Shown here piece after piece: positions 35,413-43,499 of a stretch of DNA of 64,000 nt. The notes beneath the pieces were generated by a model. That model ran no database searches. It was given only the letters and a program-made list of their open reading frames with translations, and was not told where the DNA came from. Each line of letters opens with the position of its first letter. Position 1 is the first letter of the stretch. A program made the position numbers and the translations under genes. Source of the DNA: Planctomycetota bacterium (GTDB lineage: Bacteria; Planctomycetota; UBA8742; UBA2392); NCBI GenBank assembly GCA_020638635.1, contig JACKIE010000015.1:9868-73867 (forward strand). The letters run 5' to 3'.

Positions 35413-36492
35413 TTAGTCGCTTTCCTTGCGGGGACGTCGGCCGGAGTTCCGGATCTCCAGCTCATCAACATTCGGAACCGGACGCTGCTGGTCAAGCCCC
35501 GGGGTGGCTTCTTCTTTACCGCCCCAGATCAGCAGGCTGGGGTCAGCTTCAATGCGCCGCGCGAAGATCCTCAGGCTGTCGGTGGTTTCGCGCACGTTCT
35601 CGAGGCTGATCTGTATGTTGAGCTGGTTGTCCAGCACCAGGTCGTTGATGTTGTTCACCAGCGCGTCCAGGTTGTCGGCGATGCTGTTGAGGTTGCCGAC
35701 CAGCTTGGGCACGCCGTCACCGTCGTCGGCCAGCAGTGTGTCGAGCTTGCCCGAAGCGCGCTCCAGGTTGGACAGCGTGGCGTTGATGGAGTCGCTGTTC
35801 TGTTTTACGAGCGTGCGCAGTTCCTCTATCAGGGACTGGGCGGAGTCGAAAGTGGGGCCTACCTTGGTGAATGCAGGTTCCATTTCCGCCAGCCCCTTGT
35901 CCAGGCGCTCCAGGGCGCTGCGCATGGCGCTCAGGCTTTTATCCAGGTTCTCCGTGAAGCGATCGTCGCTCAGCAGCGCGGCGACCTTCTGGATGCCTTC
36001 CTGCAACTCCTTGATGGTGTCTTGGGCAGTTTCCACGATGTCGTTGATCTCGACCGGCGGCCGTCCCTTCAACGGCAGGCGCTGGCCGGGGCGCACCAGC
36101 TCTTTGGAGTTGCCGAGCTTCAGGACCAGCTGGTTGCCGCCGAATAGCCCGCCCATCTGCACCACTCCAAGACTGTCCACGGGCACGACCACGGTGTCCA
36201 TGTAGTCCTCCTGGATGATGATTCCGACCTCGACTTCCACGCGCCGCACGTTGTCGGCCGAGACGATCTGCACGGTGTTGATGTAGTCCACCTTGCCGAC
36301 CTTCTGGCCCGCGACGATCACCGGCGCGTTGCCGCCCAGGCCGCCGACGTCTTCGAACAGGATCGAGTAGCGCGCGCCCTCTACTCCGGTGGGAATCACC
36401 TGCAGCCACATCACGATCGCCACCACCGCGGCAATGACCAGCAGGGCGAAAGCGCCCGTGATCAGGTCCGATCTGCTTTTTGAACGCGCCAT
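35413..36492 (-). CDS. MCE-domain protein (MlaD-like) 1
   Basis: 359 aa. N-terminal TM (GAFALLVIAAVVAIVMWL) then the MCE domain (residues 40-130, 'ARYSILFEDVGGLGGNAPVIVAGQKVGKVDYI'). Long helical and coiled-coil tail to about 320, then a charged C-terminus. MCE proteins form periplasmic hexameric rings that carry phospholipid. Ten bases downstream of the second MCE gene. It is longer than E. coli MlaD (183 aa) owing to the tail, so a tunnel-forming form is plausible. Confidence 0.88.
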   Translation of the reverse strand: MARSKSRSDLITGAFALLVIAAVVAIVMWLQVIPTGVEGARYSILFEDVGGLGGNAPVIVAGQKVGKVDYINTVQIVSADNVRRVEVEVGIIIQEDYMDTVVVPVDSLGVVQMGGLFGGNQLVLKLGNSKELVRPGQRLPLKGRPPVEINDIVETAQDTIKELQEGIQKVAALLSDDRFTENLDKSLSAMRSALERLDKGLAEMEPAFTKVGPTFDSAQSLIEELRTLVKQNSDSINATLSNLERASGKLDTLLADDGDGVPKLVGNLNSIADNLDALVNNINDLVLDNQLNIQISLENVRETTDSLRIFARRIEADPSLLIWGGKEEATPGLDQQRPVPNVDELEIRNSGRRPRKESD

Positions 36493-36502
36493 GGCACTCT
36501 CC

Positions 36503-37600
36503 TTACTTCACCCGTTTCGGGGTCACGTTTCCTTTGGGCACGCCCACCTTCTCGGAGGGCGCCTCGGGCGGCGGCTCGTCGATCGACGTGCCGGCCGCGG
36601 GCTGACCTCCGCTGAAGAACGGCCGCGATCTGCGCCAGTTGGGCATGTCGCCGGCTTTCGAGGGGTCGCTCTTCGCGACCTCCATGGAGGCTCGCAGCCG
36701 CGCCGACATGCGGCGCAGCTCCAGGCCCAGCTTATCGAGCTGCTGTTGGTCTGTGTCCGACAGCTTGTCTGTGGCCTCGCGCATACGCTCGACTTCATCC
36801 AGCGCGCCGGCCAGGCGCGCGTTCACCTTCGCCAGCTCCGGCTCGATCCGGCCGGTGTTGTCAGCCAGCTCGGACAGGCCTTTCGCCGCGCTTTCCTGCT
36901 GCTCACTGAGCTTCGCGCGGGCCTCGGTCATGCCGACTGTGGCATCCTGCAGTCTGTCTTCCAACTGGTGGGCGTCGGCTACGCCGGCCTGCACGGACCT
37001 TTCCGCTTCTTCGAGGGCGCTTGCGACCTCGGCGAGCTGGCTGTTCAAGTCTTCAAACATCTGCTTGTCGTCGAAGAACGCCATGAAATCGGTGATCTCG
37101 CCGCGCGCGCGATCCAGGTCTTCATGCCACTGGGTCAGCTGGTCGTTCTCGTTGGCGCTGCGAGTGTTCGCCCACTCGCCCCCTTCCGCTATGGTGTTCC
37201 CGTCGTCGTCCCCCACCGTGATCACCAGCTGCGGCCGGCCCAGCAGGCTGGGCATCTTTACACTGATGCGGCTGTCGGCCGGAATGGGTTCGTGCGCCAG
37301 CCACTGCGAGCCCGAACCCGGCTGGATCACGAACTCGACACGCGTCAGGGCCTTGCCGTCGCGCATCACCACCTCGACGGCCGTGACGTGGCCCGCGCTG
37401 CGGCCCTGGATGCGCACGCGGTCGCCCTCACGCAAGCCGCCCGAGTTCTCAAAGTACGCCACGAAGGTGCGGGGCGGCTCGCTGGGCAGGTCGCGGACGC
37501 GGACGTAGGCCAACCAGGCGGCCAGGCAGGCGACCCCCACAAGCGCGATCACGCCGCTGACCAGGTTCGCCTTGCGATCCCATGTCGTGTCCGCGGTCAC
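36503..37600 (-). CDS. MCE-domain protein (MlaD-like) 2
   Basis: 365 aa from a GTG at 37600 that overlaps the ATPase stop (GTGA). TM near residues 13-30, MCE domain about 40-135 (YFENSGGLREGDRVRIQGRSAGHVTAVEV), then a long coiled coil and a Pro-rich end. It differs enough from 35413 product to suggest a hetero-oligomeric or stacked-ring arrangement. Part of the same operon. Confidence 0.86.
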   Translation of the reverse strand: MTADTTWDRKANLVSGVIALVGVACLAAWLAYVRVRDLPSEPPRTFVAYFENSGGLREGDRVRIQGRSAGHVTAVEVVMRDGKALTRVEFVIQPGSGSQWLAHEPIPADSRISVKMPSLLGRPQLVITVGDDDGNTIAEGGEWANTRSANENDQLTQWHEDLDRARGEITDFMAFFDDKQMFEDLNSQLAEVASALEEAERSVQAGVADAHQLEDRLQDATVGMTEARAKLSEQQESAAKGLSELADNTGRIEPELAKVNARLAGALDEVERMREATDKLSDTDQQQLDKLGLELRRMSARLRASMEVAKSDPSKAGDMPNWRRSRPFFSGGQPAAGTSIDEPPPEAPSEKVGVPKGNVTPKRVK

Positions 37601-38481
37601 CGGGAGCCCCTCCCGGATACCTGGGAAGGCGAGCCGATCAGCCTCTCCGAAAGCTCGGACAACTGGCGCGGCGCGTTGATCGGGCCCTCGGGGTCGCCCT
37701 TCAGAAACTGGCGAACCAGCGGGTCGGTCGAGTTGCGCAGCGCCTCTGGCGTGCCGCGGAACACGAAGCGGCCGTTCCAGAGCATCAGCACTTCATCGGC
37801 GATGCGGAAGATGCTCGGCATTTCGTGGGTGATCACCACGCTGGTGATGCCAAGCTTGCTTGTGAGATCCTTGATCAGCTTGTCGATCACGCCGATCATC
37901 ACGGGATCAAGGCCCGCGCTGGGCTCATCGTAAAACACGATGGCCGGGTCCAGCGCGATGGCGCGGGCCAGGCCGGCACGTTTCTTCATGCCGCCGGAAA
38001 CCTCGTAGGGGTACTTGTCCAGGGCGCCGCCCATGCCCACCAGTTCCAGCTTCAGTTTCACCATCAGGTCGATGGTAGTTTGAGGCAGGTCAGTGTGGCG
38101 CTGGATCGGCAGGGCGACGTTCTCAGCGACCGTCAAGCCGTTGAGCAGGGCCGAGCTCTGGAACAGCACGCCGAACTTGCGGCGCGCCTCGTCGCGCAGC
38201 TTGCGCGATGGCGAGTGGATGTCGATGCCGTCGATCAGCACTTCGCCGGCGTCCGGTTGTTCAGCGCCGATCATGTGTCGCAACAGCGTACTCTTGCCGC
38301 AACCCGAAGGACCCATGATCACGTAGACCTTGCCGCGCTCGAAGTCAAACGACATGTCGTTCAGCACGTGGTTGCCGTCGTAGGACTTATCGAGGTGCCG
38401 CACCGAGATGGCGGGGCCGCCGGAGCGCAGGTGCGACTCCTTGCGCGCTTCCGGCAGGTCGATTCGGACGTTGCCGCTCAT
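37597..38481 (-). CDS. MlaF-type ABC ATPase
   Basis: 294 aa. Walker A GPSGCGKST, signature 'VSGGMKKRAGLARAIAL', Walker B VFYDEPSAGLDP; the 'GMKKRAGLARA' variant is diagnostic of MlaF/TTG2A ATPases. It drives phospholipid trafficking with the MlaE permease. ATGA overlap with mlaE-like gene upstream and GTGA with the MCE gene downstream show strict coupling. Confidence 0.92.
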   Translation of the reverse strand: MSGNVRIDLPEARKESHLRSGGPAISVRHLDKSYDGNHVLNDMSFDFERGKVYVIMGPSGCGKSTLLRHMIGAEQPDAGEVLIDGIDIHSPSRKLRDEARRKFGVLFQSSALLNGLTVAENVALPIQRHTDLPQTTIDLMVKLKLELVGMGGALDKYPYEVSGGMKKRAGLARAIALDPAIVFYDEPSAGLDPVMIGVIDKLIKDLTSKLGITSVVITHEMPSIFRIADEVLMLWNGRFVFRGTPEALRNSTDPLVRQFLKGDPEGPINAPRQLSELSERLIGSPSQVSGRGSR

Positions 38482-39299
38482 TCCACGATCCCGATCTTGG
38501 ACAGGAAGTTGTAGACCATGGACATCACGAAGTCGGAGAAGATCAGCAGAATCAGCGAGATCACGATCGCCTGCATGGTCGCGCGGCCCACTTCCATGCC
38601 GCTGCCCCGCACGGTGAAGCCCTTGTAGCAGCAGACCAGGGTGATGATCACCGCGAACACCGCGCTCTTGGCCAGGCCGAACGTGAAGTTGGACAGGTTC
38701 ACGAACTGTTTGGTCACGTCCATCCAGCTTTCGTGCGAGATGTTGAACTGCTGGGTGCCTGCAAGGTAGCCGCCCATCAGCGCGCTAAGGTCGAACAGCA
38801 CGGTGCAGGCGGGCAGCATCAGCACCGCGGCCAGGAAACGCGGCGCCACCAGATAGCCCACCGGGTGGATGCCCATGGTGTCCAGCGCCAGGATCTCCTC
38901 GCTGACAGCCATGGTCCCCAGCTCGGCCGTGAAGCCGGCGCCCACGCGGCCGGCAAAGATGATCGCCGCCAGCAGCGGTCCCAGGGTGCGCAGCACCGAG
39001 ACTCCCACCACGCCGGCCACCAGCTCGGCGGGGCCGTACCGCGCCAGCGACGGCGTGGTCTGGATCACCAGTGAAGCGCCGACCAGGAAGCCCAGCAGCA
39101 CCATGATGGGCGTGCTGCGCGCGCCCGTGTAGTCCATGTGCAGAATCAGGTCGTGACGGGGGTAGATGCGGCGGTTGAAGATGCCCTTCAGGCCAAACCA
39201 CACGGCCGCACCGCCGAACCTGACTGCGGCGCCCAGCACCTCAACGTAGCGGTTGACGAGGGCGCCGAGGCTGGAGATCAGGTTGGTCGCTGCCGCCAT
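38478..39299 (-). CDS. MlaE-type permease
   Basis: 273 aa. Five to six TM helices and the conserved MlaE elements GPLLAAIIFAGRVGAGFTAELGTM and EEILALDTMGIHP, GRATMQAIVISL. It is the inner-membrane component that loads or extracts phospholipids. The operon lacks a visible MlaC, and MlaB is present as a STAS gene just upstream (39306). Confidence 0.92.
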   Translation of the reverse strand: MAAATNLISSLGALVNRYVEVLGAAVRFGGAAVWFGLKGIFNRRIYPRHDLILHMDYTGARSTPIMVLLGFLVGASLVIQTTPSLARYGPAELVAGVVGVSVLRTLGPLLAAIIFAGRVGAGFTAELGTMAVSEEILALDTMGIHPVGYLVAPRFLAAVLMLPACTVLFDLSALMGGYLAGTQQFNISHESWMDVTKQFVNLSNFTFGLAKSAVFAVIITLVCCYKGFTVRGSGMEVGRATMQAIVISLILLIFSDFVMSMVYNFLSKIGIVE

Positions 39300-39305
39300 G
39301 GAATC

Positions 39306-39683
39306 CTAGCCCAGCAATCGGGTCGAGTCGTGCAGGCGCTTGGCTTTCTGCGCCGCCGCGTTCAGTCCCGCATCGAGATCCGAATACATTTCAAACACGC
39401 CCATGAGTTCCAGCATGCCATGCACGGCCTCCGGCGTGTGTACCAGCGCCAGGCGACGGTTGTTGCGCTTCAGTCGCTCGTGCGTTTCGACCAGCACGGC
39501 AATCCCGGCACTGTCCATCTTGCGCACTTCCGACAAGTCAAGGAACAAGGTTGCCAAGGCCTGGTCGGCGAGTGCCAGCAGGGCTTCCCGCAACGGAACG
39601 GCATTGCCGGAATCCACATCGCAGTTGAGCTTTGCGCAAAGGTTCTTTTGAATGACGCGTGTCGTCAGCTCGAGCTTGTGCAT
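39306..39683 (-). CDS. STAS-domain protein (MlaB-like)
   Basis: 125 aa from the ATG at 39683; a longer upstream frame is shadow. STAS fold with the key Ser in EVRKMDSAGIAVLVETHERL. Placed as the first gene of the Mla operon, six bases before mlaE, it fits MlaB, which stabilises MlaF. An anti-sigma-antagonist role like 43074 cannot be excluded, but the context favours MlaB. Confidence 0.75.
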   Translation of the reverse strand: MHKLELTTRVIQKNLCAKLNCDVDSGNAVPLREALLALADQALATLFLDLSEVRKMDSAGIAVLVETHERLKRNNRRLALVHTPEAVHGMLELMGVFEMYSDLDAGLNAAAQKAKRLHDSTRLLG

Positions 39684-39776
39684 GTCGGGCGCCGCCAGGC
39701 CTTTCCTTAAACCCCCATCAGGCAAGGATGGGTAACATACCAGACGCCCCGGTTGATTCCACGGTAAGGAGATCGC

Positions 39777-40289
39777 TTGGCATTCTTCAAAGAGACCGAT
39801 CCCCCCCGAGAACGGCTCTTTTCCTGGCCCGTGGCTTTGGGCAGCCTGTGCTACTCCGGCTTTGCCCCACGGGCCCGGGGCACGGTGGGGACGGCGGTCT
39901 GCCTGCTGGCAGCGCTGGCGCTGCTGCACTTGACGGATTGGAGCCTTTCGGCCTGGATGCCGCTGGCGGCAGTGTTCACCGCGTTGAGCCTGCTTGCGGG
40001 CGCTGCGGTGATCAGGACGATGCCAAAAAGCAAGGATCCTGGCTGGTTTGTGCTGGATGAAGCGGCCGCGTATTTTTTGACACTTGGGCTGCTCAGGGCC
40101 GATTCGCTCTTGGCGATTGTCGCGGGGTTTCTAACATTTCGTTTTTACGACATTGCTAAACCATGGCCTGTTCGGAGTTTCGAACAGATTCCCGGCAGCC
40201 TCGGCATCCTGATGGATGACTTGGCCGCAGCAGTGCTCGCCGCCTGGACCTGGCATGCCGCAACGGCCTTGGGCTTGGCGATCAGCTAG
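39777..40289 (+). CDS. pgpA: Phosphatidylglycerophosphatase A
   Basis: 170 aa from a TTG with GGAGAT upstream. Motifs GFAPRARGTVGTAV, DPGWFVLDEAAAYF and RFYDIAKPWPVRSFEQIPGSLGILMDD match PgpA, which removes phosphate from phosphatidylglycerophosphate in the inner membrane. Divergent from the Mla operon, linking lipid synthesis and transport by position. About four TM segments. Confidence 0.85.
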   Translation: MAFFKETDPPRERLFSWPVALGSLCYSGFAPRARGTVGTAVCLLAALALLHLTDWSLSAWMPLAAVFTALSLLAGAAVIRTMPKSKDPGWFVLDEAAAYFLTLGLLRADSLLAIVAGFLTFRFYDIAKPWPVRSFEQIPGSLGILMDDLAAAVLAAWTWHAATALGLAIS

Positions 40290-40299
40290 TGGAGCGTGA

Positions 40300-42561
40300 A
40301 TGGCGAACATGCCGGATCCTAGCCGCGGAAGGCAGCCATCGACGGGCCAGAATCGTCGCATGATGACGCCTCCGCCCCCGAGCAAGGCTCGTCCTTCGAC
40401 TGGCTCGGTGCCCGCGACGCGCGGTGGACACGCCACGTCGGCGGGAGCAATTCCACCCGTGCGCACCCCACCACCGCCTGCCGGCGGCGGCGGGAGCGGT
40501 GGCGGCGGTGGCGCGCCCGCGCCGGCGGCCGGACAACAAAGCGCGGGGGGACCGCCGCGCCCGATCGCACGCCCCAAGACCCAGGGCATGCCGATCAAGA
40601 CCAAGATCGTGCTGGGCATGTCCGGCCTGACGGTTGGCGTGTCGTTGCTGATTTTCCTGATCGCGATGTTCATCGCCACCAGCAGCCTCGAGGACACCAT
40701 CGAGCAGGCGGGCCAGGGCATGTTGCAGCAGGCTGAAGCGATTCATCGCCCCTACCGCGCCGGTTTGAACGAAAAGGGCCTCATCGCCTACTTCAGCCAA
40801 CCCCAGAATCGGGATGCGAAGTTCGGCAGCTACTGGAAGGAGATGTCCGGCAAGTGGTTCCATGCGCAGATCCCCGCATGCCGGGAGTTCGCTAACTGGG
40901 AGCAGTTCAAGGAAGACCGGATCTGGGCCAGGTGCGCGGCCGAGTACCTGGAAAACCGGCAGACCCATTCCTGGAGTGACGACGAAGGCAAGGGAGTGTT
41001 CGGAGACGGTTGGGAAGAGCTTCGAGACCTGAGCGGCAAGGCCGCGCTGCGCGAACCGCTGCTGCCTCGCCGCATCAACGACCAGGCCATCGAGCGATTC
41101 CGGCACCGGTTCCCGACGCTGTTCCGCCAGTACAAGCTGGACCCCAGTTCCGACACTTTCGCGCGTCTGAAGATCAAGATCAACGAAGACACCGAAAAGA
41201 ACCTGATCCACCACACGAATGGTCTGCGCAAGAAGATCTTCCGTGAGTTCCATACCGACTTCGTGAACGACCTGGACGAAATGACGAACAGCGAGACCAG
41301 CCAGGTCCGGTTCATCATTTTCCGCATTCCACCCAACGAGTTGCCCGGGTTCGATACCAGCGAGCTGAACGTCATCAGCCCGAGACCGACCGGCCCCAAG
41401 CTGGAGGTCGAAACCTCCGGCGACACCAAGACGGTGAACGACATCCTGATCGACCGCGGCGCCACCGTGAAGGGCATTCCGGCATACGGCTTCAGCAAGG
41501 ACATCGGCTCGCAGGAGAGCATATCCATCTACCTCGATCGCCAGGAGATCCAGAGCCGCAAGAACAAGCTGCTGTGGTCCATCCTGGGCGTTAGCATCGT
41601 GGGCATCGGTCTCGCGATCCTGATGGCGTTCCTGATCGGCGGCAGCATCACGCGCCCGCTGCAGACCCTGATGAACGACATCCAGGTGATCAGCGGAGGC
41701 AACTTTGACCACCGTCCGGCCGCGCGCTCGCGCGACGAAATCGGCATCGTGGCTCGCTTGTTGGGCGACATGGCTGCAGGCCTGAAGAGCGCGCAGGAAG
41801 TGTGGCTCGAGAACCAGGGCCGTAAGCACGACCTGGACATCGCCAAGGAGATCCAGGAAAACCTGCTGCCCAAGCATGTGCCCCGCATTGCGGGTTACGA
41901 CGTGAGCGCTTACTACTCGCCCAGCAAAGAGGTGGGCGGTGACTACTACGACTTCTTCCTGGTGGACAAAACCCACCTGGGCATGATCTGCGCAGACGTG
42001 TCCGGCAAGGGCATCCCGGGCAGCATGGTCATGATGATGGCCAAGGCCCTGGTCAGCTACGAGGCACAGGACAACCTGTCGCCGCGCGATATCTTCTGCA
42101 AGGTGAACCGCACCTTGGCCAAGGACATCAAGCGCGGCATGTTCGTCACCGCCTTCTACATGCTGCTGGATATCCCGACCGCGCGGCTGACGGTCGCCAG
42201 CGCGGGCCACAACCCGCTGCTGCTGTACCGCGCGGCCACCAAGCAGTGCACGGAGGTCAATCCGGGCGGCATCGCGCTGGGTTTCGACAAGGATGGGCGA
42301 CTGTTTGAACGAAACATGAAGGAAGAGGTCATCCAGCTCCAGCGAGGCGACCGTGCGGTGATTTACACCGACGGTGTCACGGAAGCCATGAGCCCGAGCA
42401 ACGAGGAATTCGGCGAAGAACGCCTGCAGGCCATCACCATCCAGGCTGCCGGCAAGTCATCAGCCGAGTACCTGACCACGCTGGTCAACGCCATCCAGGG
42501 ACATGCGCAGACGGACGACCAGCACGACGACATCACGATTGTCACATTGAAGGTTGGATAG
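40300..42561 (+). CDS. Membrane PP2C-type (RsbU/SpoIIE) phosphatase with HAMP
   Basis: 753 aa. The cytoplasmic N-tail (1-95) is Pro/Gly-rich. TM1 is near 103-126. An extracytoplasmic sensor domain of about 300 residues follows. TM2 is near 425-447, HAMP about 448-500 (SITRPLQTLMNDIQVI), and the phosphatase about 525-753 (VGGDYYDFF, ADVSGKGIPGSMVMMMAKAL, SAGHNPLLLY, DDITIVTL). It would dephosphorylate the antagonist at 43074 in response to a signal, completing a partner-switch with 42581. The sensor domain is not recognised. Confidence 0.87.
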   Translation: MANMPDPSRGRQPSTGQNRRMMTPPPPSKARPSTGSVPATRGGHATSAGAIPPVRTPPPPAGGGGSGGGGGAPAPAAGQQSAGGPPRPIARPKTQGMPIKTKIVLGMSGLTVGVSLLIFLIAMFIATSSLEDTIEQAGQGMLQQAEAIHRPYRAGLNEKGLIAYFSQPQNRDAKFGSYWKEMSGKWFHAQIPACREFANWEQFKEDRIWARCAAEYLENRQTHSWSDDEGKGVFGDGWEELRDLSGKAALREPLLPRRINDQAIERFRHRFPTLFRQYKLDPSSDTFARLKIKINEDTEKNLIHHTNGLRKKIFREFHTDFVNDLDEMTNSETSQVRFIIFRIPPNELPGFDTSELNVISPRPTGPKLEVETSGDTKTVNDILIDRGATVKGIPAYGFSKDIGSQESISIYLDRQEIQSRKNKLLWSILGVSIVGIGLAILMAFLIGGSITRPLQTLMNDIQVISGGNFDHRPAARSRDEIGIVARLLGDMAAGLKSAQEVWLENQGRKHDLDIAKEIQENLLPKHVPRIAGYDVSAYYSPSKEVGGDYYDFFLVDKTHLGMICADVSGKGIPGSMVMMMAKALVSYEAQDNLSPRDIFCKVNRTLAKDIKRGMFVTAFYMLLDIPTARLTVASAGHNPLLLYRAATKQCTEVNPGGIALGFDKDGRLFERNMKEEVIQLQRGDRAVIYTDGVTEAMSPSNEEFGEERLQAITIQAAGKSSAEYLTTLVNAIQGHAQTDDQHDDITIVTLKVG

Positions 42562-42580
42562 CACCTGGGGATTGCCGGTG

Positions 42581-43027
42581 TCGAATTCAAACGTGTCAGA
42601 CAGACTCGAGGTGGACGCGGAGACCCGTAACCTGGCGGTGGTGCGGGAATTCCTGCATTCGGCCATCAAGCGTTCATCGCTGCCGACGGGCGACGCGAAC
42701 AAGGTCGTGCTCGCGGTGGACGAGGCTGTGGCCAACACCATCCAGCACGGATACGAAGGGCGCGACAAGGGTAAGGTCGAGGTGCTGATCGACGCGGACG
42801 ACAAGTCGTTCCGCGTGCGCATCCGCGACAACGGCATCAGCTACGACACCGCCAGCGGCTCGGCCGAGAAAGCCGAGCTTGACCTCCAGGCCCACATCGC
42901 CAGCGGCAACAAGCGCGGCCTGGGCCTGTTCATCATGCGCAAGGTGATGGACGAGGTGCGCTACACCTCTCGCGAGGGAGAAGTCAACGAGCTTACGCTT
43001 GTGAAGTACATCAAGGTCGCGTCGTAG
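42581..43027 (+). CDS. Anti-sigma factor kinase, RsbW-like
   Basis: 148 aa from GTG 42581; a TTG at 42554 overlapping the phosphatase stop is the alternative. GHKL ATPase signatures: DEAVANTIQHGY (N-box) and IRDNGISYD, GLGLFIMRKVMDEV. It would bind and phosphorylate the STAS antagonist and sequester a sigma factor or other partner. No sigma factor gene is in the window. The stop is followed by the half-palindrome at 43025. Confidence 0.87.
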   Translation, partial: SNSNVSDRLEVDAETRNLAVVREFLHSAIKRSSLPTGDANKVVLAVDEAVANTIQHGYEGRDKGKVEVLIDADDKSFRVRIRDNGISYDTASGSAEKAELDLQAHIASGNKRGLGLFIMRKVMDEVRYTSREGEVNELTLVKYIKVAS

Positions 43028-43047
43028 GGGAACGCTTGCGTCGTCCG
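43025..43047. repeat. Degenerate half-copy of the 34373 palindrome
   Basis: TAGGGGAACGCTTGCGTCGTCC matches the left arm of 34373-34440 with one gap and one substitution. Again its TAG is the stop codon of the gene entering it (rsbW-like). Only one arm is present. It fits insertion of a mobile palindrome at or near gene ends. Confidence 0.65.
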
Positions 43048-43073
43048 CAAAGAAGGATAGAAGGCAGAGCCAC

Positions 43074-43424
43074 ATGAAGGAATTCGAGATCAACCTGGAG
43101 CAGCTGTCACCCGATGTGACACTCATTCACATCGCGGGTTGGCTCGACGCTCACACCTTCGAGTACATGGAGCAAACCATCAACAACCTGTTCGACGAAG
43201 GCAAAGTGCGCCTCGCCGTTGACCTGAGTGACGTCGAGTACATCAGCAGTGCGGGCGCCGGCGTCTTCATCGGCACCCTTTCCGCCAGCCACGAACGCGG
43301 CGGCGACATTGTGCTGATGAACCCCACCGAGCCCGTGCAGGAAGTGTTCGACATGCTCGGCCTCAGCCAGGTTTTCAAGTTCGCCAGCAGCCCGCAGGAA
43401 GCGCTGAAACAGCTGAAGAAGTGA
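43074..43424 (+). CDS. Anti-sigma factor antagonist, STAS (RsbV-like)
   Basis: 116 aa with the phosphorylatable Ser in DVEYISSAGAGVFIGTL. It would be phosphorylated by the 42581 kinase and dephosphorylated by the 40300 phosphatase. The spacer from the kinase contains the half-palindrome. Followed by an intrinsic terminator. Confidence 0.88.
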   Translation: MKEFEINLEQLSPDVTLIHIAGWLDAHTFEYMEQTINNLFDEGKVRLAVDLSDVEYISSAGAGVFIGTLSASHERGGDIVLMNPTEPVQEVFDMLGLSQVFKFASSPQEALKQLKK

Positions 43425-43460
43425 CCGCGCTTGTACCGCGGGCTGTAAAGGCTTAGAAAC

Positions 43461-43490
43461 CCGCCGACGTTGATCGTCGGCGGTTGCTTT
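43461..43490 (+). terminator. Intrinsic terminator of the partner-switch operon
   Basis: CCGCCGACG and CGTCGGCGG form a 9-bp stem with loop TTGAT, followed by TTGCTTT. It lies between the antagonist and hisS, ten bases before the hisS ATG, so hisS transcription must begin within or read through it. Confidence 0.8.
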
Positions 43491-43499
43491 GGAACTCAG

